Below are positions 43,965-53,321 of a stretch of DNA of 64,000 bases, one piece after another (positions within the stretch are counted from its first letter, which is position 1; each line of letters opens with the position of its first letter). Origin of the DNA: Chitinophaga sp. CF118. Lineage in GTDB: Bacteria > Bacteroidota > Bacteroidia > Chitinophagales > Chitinophagaceae. The notes beneath the pieces were generated by a model that had not been told where the DNA came from, ran no database searches, and worked only from the letters and a program-made list of their open reading frames with translations. The stretch is from assembly GCF_900112615.1 (NCBI RefSeq), contig NZ_FOMK01000009.1, positions 62,001 to 126,000 on the forward strand, written 5' to 3'. A program made the position numbers and the translations under genes.

Positions 43965-45704
43965 TTAAAGATTTTGTTTTTTAAACTCATTCATAATGTA
44001 TTCTGAAGCACGTATAGACAGTGCGAGAATGGTCCAGGTAGGATTCTTGTCTGCCTGTGATACAAATGGTCCGCCATCTGCAACAAACAAATTCTTTACA
44101 TCATGTGCCTGGTTGTATTTGTTTAATACGGATTTTTTAGGATCATCCCCCATGCGGGTAGTACCTACTTCATGAATAATCCTGCCTGGATTTTCCAATC
44201 CATACATGGTTTCTGCACCTGGTTTAGTTCCCAGCGCAACACCTCCCATTTCATGAATGAGTTGTTCAAAAGTATCCTGCATGTGTTTAGCCTGTTTGAT
44301 TTCATGATCACTCCAGGTATAGTTGAATCGTAATACAGGAATGCCCCACTTATCCACAACACTAGGATCTATTTCACAGTAATTATCTTCACGGGCAATA
44401 GATTCGCCTCTCCCCGCAAGCCCAATAGTAGCTCCATAAAAGCGACGGTAATCATCTTTAAGAGATGCCCCGTAACCACCTGCTGATTTAAGTTTCCCGT
44501 CACGGCCGGGGTATTTGCCATTCATGTTTTCAATGGCGTTCATAAAACCATAGGAAGGCATGCGCAGGCCACCTCCAAATTCCATATGATAACCACGGGC
44601 AAAGTCCAGTTTTTTGTTATCACCCCACCACGGAATATACATGTGCATTCCTCCAACACCATCTTCATTGTAACGCTTACGGTCCATAAGATGAGGTAAG
44701 AAAGCAGCACGGGAAGAGCCGGTAGAGTCATGCAGATACTTACCCACAATACCGCTGGAATTTGCGAGTCCGTTAGGGAAGCGGGAAGATTTTGAGTTGA
44801 GCAGCAAACGAGCAGATTCTCCAGCACTGGCAGCGAGTACAATAACTTTTGCTTTCACTACATATTCTTCCAGATCTGTTTTATCAACATATGCTACACC
44901 AGTGGCTTTGCCTTCATTATCTGTCAGTACTTCCCTTGCCATTGCATTATCATACAGATCTACATGCCCGCTTTTCACAGCAGGATTTACCAGTACGGAA
45001 GAAGAGGAGAAGTCTGCATATACGGAACAACCACGCCCACACTGTCCACAATAGAAACAGGGGCTACGGTCTTTATTTACAGAACGGGTAAGCATGGACA
45101 TCCGCGCCGGTATTACCGGTATTTTCAATTTATCGCCCGCCTTTTTTATCATGAGTTCATGGAGCCTGGGTTTGGGAGGAGGCAGGAAATAGCCATCCGG
45201 TTCGTTGGGCATTCCTTCTTTTGTTCCAAATACTCCAATCATTTTATCTACACGATCATAGAAGGGGGCTACTTCTTCATAACTTATTGGCCAGTCATCC
45301 CCCAAGCCATCATAACTTTTGTGTTTAAAGTCGCGGGGACCAAAACGTAATGAGATCCGTCCCCAGTGATTGGTACGCCCACCCACCATACGTGAGCGGA
45401 ACCAATCGAATTTCGTACCCTGTTTGGTAGTGTAAGGTTCCCCTTCAATTTCCCATCCGCCGTAGGCTGCATCAAAATCCCCAAATGGGCGTGTAGTACT
45501 GGCGCCGCGCCGGGGTGATTCATATGGCCATTTCAGTTGGGTCATCTGTTCGGGATTGGCGGGATCATATTTGGGTCCCGCTTCCAGGAGTGCAATCTTT
45601 AAACCAGCCTCTGATAAAATCTTTGCTGCCATACCACCACCTGCTCCGGAGCCAACAATACATACGTCATACACCGGTCCTTTTTGCTTAATCTGAAATG
45701 CCAT
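43965..45704 (-). CDS. GMC family flavin oxidoreductase (sugar dehydrogenase large subunit)
   Basis: A 579-aa FAD enzyme with GSGAGGG (18-24), GGRTNHWGR (about 108-116) and the C-terminal HEVGTTRMGDDP...NPTW region holding the catalytic His/Asn. A four-cysteine motif C216-x2-C219-x2-C222-x3-C226 suggests an Fe-S cluster, as in periplasmic sugar dehydrogenases such as fructose and glucoside 3-dehydrogenases. Gene order large-small-Gfo/Idh. No cytochrome subunit is adjacent. The substrate is unknown. Confidence 0.92.
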   Translation of the reverse strand: MAFQIKQKGPVYDVCIVGSGAGGGMAAKILSEAGLKIALLEAGPKYDPANPEQMTQLKWPYESPRRGASTTRPFGDFDAAYGGWEIEGEPYTTKQGTKFDWFRSRMVGGRTNHWGRISLRFGPRDFKHKSYDGLGDDWPISYEEVAPFYDRVDKMIGVFGTKEGMPNEPDGYFLPPPKPRLHELMIKKAGDKLKIPVIPARMSMLTRSVNKDRSPCFYCGQCGRGCSVYADFSSSSVLVNPAVKSGHVDLYDNAMAREVLTDNEGKATGVAYVDKTDLEEYVVKAKVIVLAASAGESARLLLNSKSSRFPNGLANSSGIVGKYLHDSTGSSRAAFLPHLMDRKRYNEDGVGGMHMYIPWWGDNKKLDFARGYHMEFGGGLRMPSYGFMNAIENMNGKYPGRDGKLKSAGGYGASLKDDYRRFYGATIGLAGRGESIAREDNYCEIDPSVVDKWGIPVLRFNYTWSDHEIKQAKHMQDTFEQLIHEMGGVALGTKPGAETMYGLENPGRIIHEVGTTRMGDDPKKSVLNKYNQAHDVKNLFVADGGPFVSQADKNPTWTILALSIRASEYIMNEFKKQNL

Positions 45705-45814
45705 ATCGTGGATTATTTGAGTGAACTTTAAGTGTCTTTTAAAACTATAAATTATTTTTAAGGGATAAAAGGGAAATAGTAGGAACGGAGAGTTTTTATA
45801 AATATAAGTTAACT

Positions 45815-47293
45815 ATGGAGGCAACATATTTGATAGGCGTGGATATAGGAACCAGCAGCACGAAGGTAATAGCAGTACAGCAGGACGGGAAAGTGATAGC
45901 CCATCACCAACAGGATTACCCCACCCGGCAGCCTCAACCCGGTTATAGTGAACAGGACCCCGAAGAAATTCTGAAGACGGTAAAAAGTGGGATCCGAAGT
46001 GTTGCCGGATTGCTGAAACAAGATCCTGCCGCCATCTCATTCAGCTGTGCCATGCATAGTGTAATGGCTGTGGATAAAGATCACCAGGCATTAACTCCAC
46101 TTATTATCTGGGCTGATAACCGCAGCCAGCAGATAGCAGACAGAATCCATGCCTCTTCCGAAGGGGTTATGTTATATCAGCAAACGGGCGTACCGGTTCA
46201 CCCGATGTCGCCATTGTGCAAAATCATCTGGTGGAAGGAGCAGGCACCGGAAATCTTTACGGCAGCAGCGCGGTTCATCGGGATCAAAGAATACATTTTT
46301 TTCCATTTCTTCGAGCGATATATCACAGACCATTCAATAGCATCTGCGACCGGCTTATTCAATATTCATCAGCTGGAATGGAATACATTATCACTGGAAC
46401 TAGCAGGAATCACTCCGGCACAATTACCGGAAGCAGTGCCCTGCACAAGAATTATTACAGGATTAGCCACGGCGGTAGCCGCAGAAATGGGCATACCGGA
46501 TACTACAACATTCATTGCGGGAGGCAGCGACGGTTGCCTGGCACAACTGGGTAGCCATGCATTGGATGCCGGTCATGCCACCTTAACGATAGGCACAAGT
46601 GGAGCTGTGCGCATGGCTGTGAGCAAGCCAGTGACCGATGTGCAGGGCAGACTGTTCACCTATGTGTTAACACCAGGGCATTTCATCACGGGAGGAGCTT
46701 CTAATAATGGAGGAGTATTAGTGCAATGGTTTCTTGAAGCATTTGTACAGGCCGTGGCGGAAAAGAAGATGCAGGTAGATAATGCGTTACAACAGGCATT
46801 AGCCATAGCGCCGGGGACAGAGGGATTATTGTGTTTGCCATATTTGCATGGAGAGCGGGCCCCAGTTTGGGATGGGCATACTAAAGGAGCATTTATTGGT
46901 GTATTACCACAACATAATGCCTGGCATTTTATGAGAGCTTTGTTGGAAGGAATGGGTTATGGGTTGCTGAGCATTACAGAAGCACTGGAGGAAACCGCCG
47001 GAGCAATTAATAAGATTTCTGTAAGTGGTGGATTTACTGCTTCAGCCGGATGGGTGCAAATGCTGGCCGATTTGTTTCAGCGCCCAATGCATTTACAGCG
47101 GGAGGGAGATGCTTCTGCTATGGGAGCCATCCTGCTGGGATTCCAGGCACTGAACATCACACCAGGAATTGAAGCAGTACAGCCGGTGAAGGTATTTATA
47201 CCAGATGCCTCCCATGCAGAAACTTATCGTGTAGCATATACGGTTTATAAAAAATTATATGGCGCATTAAAAGAGGTGTTCCGGGAGATATAA
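45815..47293 (+). CDS. Gluconokinase-type FGGY carbohydrate kinase
   Basis: A 492-aa kinase with the FGGY fold: phosphate loop GVDIGTSSTK (about 8-17), FSCAMHS, ADNRSQQ, and the second-domain motif GGASNNGG. It resembles GntK of the FGGY family. Divergent from the GMC operon (about 110 bp between starts), so the two may be co-regulated: an oxidised sugar or aldonate could be phosphorylated here in the cytoplasm. Substrate is inferred from family only. Confidence 0.88.
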   Translation: MEATYLIGVDIGTSSTKVIAVQQDGKVIAHHQQDYPTRQPQPGYSEQDPEEILKTVKSGIRSVAGLLKQDPAAISFSCAMHSVMAVDKDHQALTPLIIWADNRSQQIADRIHASSEGVMLYQQTGVPVHPMSPLCKIIWWKEQAPEIFTAAARFIGIKEYIFFHFFERYITDHSIASATGLFNIHQLEWNTLSLELAGITPAQLPEAVPCTRIITGLATAVAAEMGIPDTTTFIAGGSDGCLAQLGSHALDAGHATLTIGTSGAVRMAVSKPVTDVQGRLFTYVLTPGHFITGGASNNGGVLVQWFLEAFVQAVAEKKMQVDNALQQALAIAPGTEGLLCLPYLHGERAPVWDGHTKGAFIGVLPQHNAWHFMRALLEGMGYGLLSITEALEETAGAINKISVSGGFTASAGWVQMLADLFQRPMHLQREGDASAMGAILLGFQALNITPGIEAVQPVKVFIPDASHAETYRVAYTVYKKLYGALKEVFREI

Positions 47294-47614
47294 AAGGAGA
47301 TATAACAAGGTCTTTTTCATTACCTCTCAATGATAGATAGAAATAGAAAATACGGTGCCTATATAAAGGGAGGGGAGTTGTTGATCATAAATATACCTTA
47401 TCTGCTGTGATGAACAGGTGAAGTATAATTGAAAAACTAGCCTAAAATCTTATTCTAAAGTTTAATTAAGAAACTGAACAGGCAGATGCAGTATATTTAT
47501 GATTAACAACAATCCGTTGTCATCATGACAAACAACAATCCGTCGTCGCAATTAATAATAAACAATAACCCATCCTCACTATTCATAATAAACAAAACTC
47601 CATCCTAAAATAAA
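47294..47614. other. Intergenic region between gluconokinase and mutL
   Basis: 321 bp, AT-rich. The first 210 bp show no gene or structure. The last 110 bp carry the tandem repeat array described separately. Confidence 0.6.
47505..47612. repeat. Tandem repeat array, about 30-bp unit, four degenerate copies
   Basis: Units begin AACAACAATCC or AACAATAACCC at 47505, 47531, 47561 and 47591, with lengths 26, 30, 30 and 22 bp. The array abuts the mutL stop. Read on the minus strand the period is in frame: DGVLFIMNSE, DGLLFIINCD and DGLLFVMMTT, ended by TAA. The longest ATG frame is only 27 codons. Confidence 0.75.
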
Positions 47615-49486
47615 CTATCCGAACATCTTTGCAATATCAGACAGTTTAAAAGAGATATAGGTATACTTCCCACCTGGTGAAGAAGTTGGCATCGCACACG
47701 CAAACAACTCATCGATAATATTTTGCATCTCACGGGTACTCAGTGATTTCCCTGCAGGAATTGAATTATTGTGTGCCATAGAGCGCACAAGTTGTTCGCG
47801 GCGGTTCACTTTAAGGTCATTGCTAAAGTGTTTGAATTGCTCCAGCAATCCTTCTATGCTGGCCTGTTCGTTGCCGGTCTGTATATCTGCCGGTGTACCA
47901 CGAACTACGAAAGTATTATTGCCAAAAGGTTCCAGATCGTAGCCCAACACCTGAAGGTCTGGCAGCATTTCAGAGATTAGTGCCGCATCTGCCGGCAGCA
48001 ATGGTAATGTTTGCGGAAACAGGCTTTGCTGAACGGGTACGGGACTATCCAGCAATGCACGCTGGTATCTTTCATAAAGAATCCTTTCATGTGCCGACTG
48101 CTGATCTATCAGGATGAAGCCTGATTTTATCTGGGAAAGGATATATTGCAGATGTACCTGTACGGGTACTTTATGATCTATTGTAGTATCCTGCCAGCGT
48201 TCATCTATAACAGAAGCGGAAAAACGGCTTTCAAAACCGGCCCCAAAGGCAGAAGGCTGTTCCTCCCGTGTAGCCCGGATACCAGTATCCGGTGTAGACT
48301 TTCCTATATCGTAGAGATCCTTCCAGTGTTTAAGGTTGCTATTGTTATCAATAACATGGGCCTGATTAGCTTGTGTAAAGGTTTTATATAATGAACTGTT
48401 TGCGGATTGGGCCTGTTGTTGTTCTGTAAAAGGTTTGCTCACTGCATCCAGGTGCTGAATGCCGGGATCCAGTTCAAAGTCGAGAGTAGGCGTGATACTG
48501 AATTGTGCCAGTGCATGTTTTACCGCAGATTGTACAAAAGCATACATCAGTTTATCATCATCAAACTTTATTTCCTGTTTGGTAGGATGAACGTTGATAT
48601 CAATATGTTCAGGATCAAGATCTATAAATAATACGTATAAAGGATAACTGTCTGCCGGGATCATTTCAGCAAAAGCGTTCATGATAGCATGGTTCAGGTA
48701 AGGGCTTTTGATAAAACGGTTGTTGACGAAAAAGAACTGATCCCCCCGGGTTTTCTTGGCCGTTTCCGGTTTACCAACGAAACCGTTTACATCCATATAG
48801 TCTGTGGTTTCCTTCACTGATACCAGCCGGGCATTATAATGCTGACCAAGAATTGCGATGATCCTTTGTTTCAGAGAGCCCTTTTCCAGATAGAACAGTT
48901 GCTGTGTATTATTGGTAAGGGTGAACTGAACCTGGGGGTAGGCCATTGACACCCGGATGAACTCATCCACTATATGGCGCATTTCTGCCGCGTTGCTTTT
49001 CAGGAAGTTACGACGGGCAGGCACATTAAAGAACAGGTTCTTCATGGCAATGCTGGTACCTTCTGCTGTTTGGCAGGGTTCCTGTTTTCTTATGGCGCTG
49101 TTATCTATTTCTATATAGGACCCGAGGTCAGTACCACGCAGGCGGGTTTTCAGTTCCACCTGTGATACAGCGGCTATGGAAGCCAGTGCTTCCCCACGGA
49201 AGCCCATGGTACGGATATGAAAAAGATCTTCAATGGTCTTTATTTTGGAAGTAGCATGTCTTTCAAAAGACATACGGGCATCAGTCTCACTCATTCCCTT
49301 TCCATTATCAATTACCTGCACCAGTTCTTTACCCGCATCTTTGATAATCAATTGTATTTCTGATGCACCTGCATCCACAGCATTTTCAAGCAGTTCTTTC
49401 ACTGCCGATGCCGGCCGTTGGATCACTTCCCCTGCTGCTATCTGGTTGGCTATGTTGTCTGGTAATAGATTGATTATGTCCGCCAC
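47615..49486 (-). CDS. mutL: DNA mismatch repair protein MutL
   Basis: A 623-aa GHKL ATPase coordinating mismatch repair. N-terminal motifs are complete: ELLENAVDAGASEI, DNGKGM, FERHATSKI and GFRGEALASI (about 30-100). The C-terminal endonuclease motif is degenerate: DQQSAHERILYE rather than DQHAxxExxxxE. The usual CPHGRP is replaced by CAMPTSSPGG. It may therefore lack nicking activity, as in MutH-dependent species. Divergent from msrB. Confidence 0.96.
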   Translation of the reverse strand: MADIINLLPDNIANQIAAGEVIQRPASAVKELLENAVDAGASEIQLIIKDAGKELVQVIDNGKGMSETDARMSFERHATSKIKTIEDLFHIRTMGFRGEALASIAAVSQVELKTRLRGTDLGSYIEIDNSAIRKQEPCQTAEGTSIAMKNLFFNVPARRNFLKSNAAEMRHIVDEFIRVSMAYPQVQFTLTNNTQQLFYLEKGSLKQRIIAILGQHYNARLVSVKETTDYMDVNGFVGKPETAKKTRGDQFFFVNNRFIKSPYLNHAIMNAFAEMIPADSYPLYVLFIDLDPEHIDINVHPTKQEIKFDDDKLMYAFVQSAVKHALAQFSITPTLDFELDPGIQHLDAVSKPFTEQQQAQSANSSLYKTFTQANQAHVIDNNSNLKHWKDLYDIGKSTPDTGIRATREEQPSAFGAGFESRFSASVIDERWQDTTIDHKVPVQVHLQYILSQIKSGFILIDQQSAHERILYERYQRALLDSPVPVQQSLFPQTLPLLPADAALISEMLPDLQVLGYDLEPFGNNTFVVRGTPADIQTGNEQASIEGLLEQFKHFSNDLKVNRREQLVRSMAHNNSIPAGKSLSTREMQNIIDELFACAMPTSSPGGKYTYISFKLSDIAKMFG

Positions 49487-49662
49487 TATATTTTGTGCCT
49501 TTTGCTGTAAAGTTAGGAAAGTTTAATGGTTGATAAAGATGCTGTGAAAATGTTAAATAGAGTTGGAAGCCCTTACATATGAAACCGGGATACTATACAA
49601 TTCGTAACTTTAAAAAGAGACGGAAAGGTAAAAACTAAACGGGATCGTTAATAATTGTTACT

Positions 49663-50217
49663 ATGACGTGGAGAAATCTGATAATTTTGAGCTTAGCTAT
49701 ATTGGTCAGCAACTGTACATATTCACAGGAGGGAGCAAAAAATAAGACTATGGAACAAGGTAAAAGAAGTGAAGTTTACTCCCGGACAGACACCGGCAAA
49801 GTGAGCTTATCTAACGACAAATGGAAAGAGCAGTTATCGCCCGAGGTGTATAACATTGCCCGTAACAAGGGTACTGAGTATGCATTTTCAGGTAAATACT
49901 GGAATAGCAAGGAAAAAGGCACTTACTACTGTGCCGCATGTGGGAATCCTTTATTTGTTTCAGATGCCAAGTTTGAAAGCAGCTGTGGCTGGCCAAGTTT
50001 TTTTGAACCCATTACAAAGGGAAGTGTGATATATGCACCGGATAATGAACATGGCATGCAACGGACGGAAGTAATGTGCGGACGTTGTAAGGCACACCTG
50101 GGGCACGTATTTGACGATGGTCCGCCACCTACAGGGTTACGTTATTGCATTAATTCTGTGATCCTGGACTTTGACAAGGCACAGAATGCAGATAAACATT
50201 ATAAGGAGAAACACTAA
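49663..50217 (+). CDS. msrB: Peptide-methionine (R)-S-oxide reductase, lipoprotein form
   Basis: A 184-aa protein with a signal sequence and lipobox (LVSNC, Cys18), so probably anchored in the envelope. The SelR domain shows zinc cysteines CAACG and CGRC, plus the active-site RYCINS with the catalytic cysteine. It repairs methionine-R-sulfoxide in periplasmic proteins. Followed by a bidirectional terminator. Confidence 0.94.
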   Translation: MTWRNLIILSLAILVSNCTYSQEGAKNKTMEQGKRSEVYSRTDTGKVSLSNDKWKEQLSPEVYNIARNKGTEYAFSGKYWNSKEKGTYYCAACGNPLFVSDAKFESSCGWPSFFEPITKGSVIYAPDNEHGMQRTEVMCGRCKAHLGHVFDDGPPPTGLRYCINSVILDFDKAQNADKHYKEKH

Positions 50218-50231
50218 GAGGGAAAATAATC

Positions 50232-50279
50232 AGGAAAGACGAATTGCAGAGAGTAATATCCCGGTAATTTGTCTTTCCT
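50232..50279. terminator. Bidirectional terminator between msrB and YciI gene
   Basis: AGGAAAGACGAATT and AATTTGTCTTTCCT pair across 14 bp with one mismatch and a 20-nt loop, between two convergent genes. T-rich flanks are short. Confidence 0.6.
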
Positions 50280-50282
50280 CAT

Positions 50283-50558
50283 TTATGAAAGGTAGGCTTG
50301 CAATTCGTTTACATAGGAAGTCGGCTCAAACTCAATAATCTCATAAAGCGCCAGCTGATATTTATCCAGCGGATCTTCACTCATAATTTGTTCTACTTCT
50401 TTCCGGCTGGAGGCTTTGCATAGAATTACTCCTCCTGATTTTGGCTTTCTGCGTCCCGCAAGAATGAATTGTCCACTTTTATAGAACTTGTCAAGAAAGG
50501 CTCTGTGCTGATCCATATAATGTTCTATGGCAGCCACGGGACGGATATATTGTAACAT
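50283..50558 (-). CDS. YciI family protein
   Basis: A 91-aa ferredoxin-like alpha/beta protein. QYIRPVAAIEHYMDQHRAFLDKFYKSGQFILAGRRKP holds the conserved His and the HRAFL motif of YciI, and DPLDKYQLA follows. Members are small putative enzymes or ligand binders. The start at MLQYIRPV was chosen; an ATG four codons upstream is also possible. Confidence 0.85.
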   Translation of the reverse strand: MLQYIRPVAAIEHYMDQHRAFLDKFYKSGQFILAGRRKPKSGGVILCKASSRKEVEQIMSEDPLDKYQLALYEIIEFEPTSYVNELQAYLS

Positions 50559-50834
50559 GATTAAGTACATAGTAGCGCTTCAATAATAGGATTTAGAATC
50601 ATAACCAGACCTCGATTTTTACAAAGGTATAAAACTATTGCAGCTTTAAATTTTTTAATAAATCATTAGAAATTAGGCTATTGCCCTTATTCTGATAGTA
50701 TATTAACAAATTGTGATGGCTACACGTAATATATGCAGGAAAAGACTAATTTAATCAATGAGATCTCTATTGTACTAACGAAAAACAAACTATTTTAGCG
50801 TATAATATTTCATTATTAATTCTGATACCTTATT

Positions 50835-52607
50835 ATGAGAAAAAACATTTCCAAAGTTTTGTTAACCGCTGTAACAGCAGCGGTCGTATTCTCTGCATGT
50901 TCCAAGTTGCCGGAACAAAGCAAATATATCCCCAAAACGGCAGGTGTAGTACTGAGTATTAACAGTAAACAGATCAGTAAAAAGCTGGTTACCAATGGTA
51001 TTACCATGGATAAAATGTTTGCTGCCGTACAGGATAAAGACACCTCCAACCCTGCAATGAAAGCATGGAAAGATGCTGAAAACTCAGGAATAGACCTGCA
51101 GGGGAACTTCTTTGTATCTGTTGTTTTTAACAGCAGCGAGCAATCATATGTAAGTATGACCGGCGGATTAAAGGATGCTGGCAAGTTTGAGGAATATCTG
51201 AAAAAGAACATCCCGAACTTTTCACTGAAAAAGAAAAACGATTTCCAATATGTATGGCAGGAAGACCAGAAAGCCGTGATCGGATGGAATAAGGAAACGG
51301 TAATCTATGTACGTGGCGTAGATACTAAGGATCTGAAAAACAAAGGTATGATGCCTTCCGATAATCCCGATTCTGATTCTGAAGAGGCCGCAGTAGCAGA
51401 TTCTGCCGTTGCTCAGCCAGCAGCCCTGGTAACATCTGATGCCAGCTCTCTGGAAGATACATGGGTAGCGGAAGTAGATCACCTGTTCCATCTGAAAAAA
51501 GATGAAACCGCTGGTACTATCGACGCTTTCAAAGATCTGCTGAAAGATAATGCGGATCTGAGTGTATACGTGAATCCGGAACCTATTTATACTGCACAGG
51601 GTTCCTCTATCTCATCAATGATCCCGGCGAATCTGAAGAATCTGATCGCGGGTAATTTTTACACCGGTTCCATAAACTTCGAGAAAGGAAAAGTAGTAGT
51701 AGAAGGTTCTTCTTATATAGGTAAAGACCTGGCAGCTATTTACAAAAAATACGATTCACAGGATGCTGACCTGGAAATGCTGGAGAAATATCCTTCAGAT
51801 AACATTACCGGTTTCCTTGTATACGGTTTTGATTTCCGTATTATCGGCGACATCGTGAAAAGCACAGGTCTGGATGGTATTGCCAATATGGGCCTGCATA
51901 GTTCAGGACTTACACTGGATGATATCCTGAATGCCTTTAAAGGCCAGATGGTATTCGCCGCTTCCGATTTCTCAGTTTCTAAGAAACCTAATCCTTACTT
52001 CCCGGAAGATAGCATCACCAAATCAGATGCTAAATGGATCTTTGCGATGAAAGTAGGAGATAAGGCTGCTTTTGATAAAGTGATGACTTCTCCAATGTTG
52101 AAGAATATGTTCACCAAACAAGGCGACCATTACGTAATGCAGGAAGGTATGCCGGGTATGCCTGCAGTATCTATTACCGACAAACTTGTAGTGACTGCTT
52201 CTGACAACGCCTTCCTGGAACAATACCAGGCTGGTAAAGGGAAAGCCGGCGGACTGGATAACAGCTTCATAAGCAAAATAAAAGGAAATCCTTTAGGCGG
52301 TTATGTGAACATCGAAAAGATCGTAAACAATATTCCGGATGAAGAAATTCCGGCAGATAGTAAGGAACTGGCCGGCCAGGTTAAGAACCTGTTAAAGGAT
52401 GCTACTATACTCACAAATAAGTTTGATGGTAAGATCCAGCATTCAGAAATGGTGCTGAACTTTAAGAACGAAAATGAGAATAGCCTGGTACAATTAGTAA
52501 ACCTGGGTACAAGTGCTGCGAAGTATTATAAGGAGCATAAGGAAAAAGAGCATCAGGGATGGGAAGGTGCAGCAGTACCTGATACCGCTGCTGTTCCTGT
52601 ACAATAA
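50835..52607 (+). CDS. DUF4836 family lipoprotein
   Basis: A 590-aa exported protein with a lipobox (VFSAC, Cys21). It matches the Bacteroidota DUF4836 family: VPKTAG-like start (YIPKTAGVVLSINSKQI), a long mixed alpha/beta body, and repeats of domains with GVDTKDL and KVGDKAAFDK. An acidic alanine-rich linker lies near 180-205, and the C-terminus is proline/valine-rich. Function unknown; presumed periplasmic or surface. A strong terminator separates it from the ABC genes. Confidence 0.85.
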   Translation: MRKNISKVLLTAVTAAVVFSACSKLPEQSKYIPKTAGVVLSINSKQISKKLVTNGITMDKMFAAVQDKDTSNPAMKAWKDAENSGIDLQGNFFVSVVFNSSEQSYVSMTGGLKDAGKFEEYLKKNIPNFSLKKKNDFQYVWQEDQKAVIGWNKETVIYVRGVDTKDLKNKGMMPSDNPDSDSEEAAVADSAVAQPAALVTSDASSLEDTWVAEVDHLFHLKKDETAGTIDAFKDLLKDNADLSVYVNPEPIYTAQGSSISSMIPANLKNLIAGNFYTGSINFEKGKVVVEGSSYIGKDLAAIYKKYDSQDADLEMLEKYPSDNITGFLVYGFDFRIIGDIVKSTGLDGIANMGLHSSGLTLDDILNAFKGQMVFAASDFSVSKKPNPYFPEDSITKSDAKWIFAMKVGDKAAFDKVMTSPMLKNMFTKQGDHYVMQEGMPGMPAVSITDKLVVTASDNAFLEQYQAGKGKAGGLDNSFISKIKGNPLGGYVNIEKIVNNIPDEEIPADSKELAGQVKNLLKDATILTNKFDGKIQHSEMVLNFKNENENSLVQLVNLGTSAAKYYKEHKEKEHQGWEGAAVPDTAAVPVQ

Positions 52608-52629
52608 TAATTACACACTTTTAATAGAG

Positions 52630-52657
52630 CCCGGCTTCGTAAGAAGCCGGGTTTTTT
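52630..52657 (+). terminator. Intrinsic terminator after DUF4836 gene
   Basis: CCCGGCTTC/GAAGCCGGG, a 9-bp stem with a GTAA tetraloop, followed by six T. It lies 14 bp before the ABC ATPase ATG. Confidence 0.92.
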
Positions 52658-52670
52658 ATACATTACAGCC

Positions 52671-53321
52671 ATGCAGATACAGTTAGAGAACCTGGTACCG
52701 ATCCCCCTAAAGGATAAAGTATTGCAGCGATCGTCAGACATCTGGAACAAGGAGGTCTCCTTTACACCCGGTAGCTTTGTAAAGATAAAAGCACCTTCCG
52801 GTACCGGTAAAACCACGCTGATACATTACCTGTATCATATCAGGTATGATTATACGGGCAAGGTGCTGATAAACGGAAAGTTGTGGCAGTCGTACAATAA
52901 AGAATTAATTGCTACCATGCGGCAGCAACAGGTAAGTGTGATCTTCCAGGATTTGCGCATTTTTGAACAACTCACTGCTGAAGAGAACATTGAATTGAAA
53001 AGGGTGATGATCCCTCAGCCATATTGTACCACAGAAAAGATCAGGGAAATGGCAGCCCGCCTCAATGTAACACATGTGCTGGCACAAAGCGGCAAAACCC
53101 TCTCTTATGGAGAGCGGCAGCGTATAGCTATTCTCCGGGCGCTGTCACAGCCATTTCAGTGGCTGATTATGGACGAACCCTTCAGTCACCTGGATGATGA
53201 GAATGCACAGCGAGCTGCAGACCTGATCGCAGAAGAATGCCGTACCCGTGGGGCCGGATTTATTTTAACAGACCTGGATCATGATAGCAGGTTTGCGTAT
53301 GACACACACTATAATTTATGA
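52671..53321 (+). CDS. ABC transporter ATP-binding protein
   Basis: A 216-aa ATPase with Walker A APSGTGKTT (about 43-51), Q-loop FQDL, signature LSYGERQR and Walker B WLIMDEPFSH. Overlaps the permease gene by 4 bp (ATGA). It resembles LolD/MacB-type partners of FtsX-like permeases, but its N-terminal half is divergent. A role in envelope lipoprotein or small-molecule handling is inferred from the partner. Confidence 0.92.
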   Translation: MQIQLENLVPIPLKDKVLQRSSDIWNKEVSFTPGSFVKIKAPSGTGKTTLIHYLYHIRYDYTGKVLINGKLWQSYNKELIATMRQQQVSVIFQDLRIFEQLTAEENIELKRVMIPQPYCTTEKIREMAARLNVTHVLAQSGKTLSYGERQRIAILRALSQPFQWLIMDEPFSHLDDENAQRAADLIAEECRTRGAGFILTDLDHDSRFAYDTHYNL

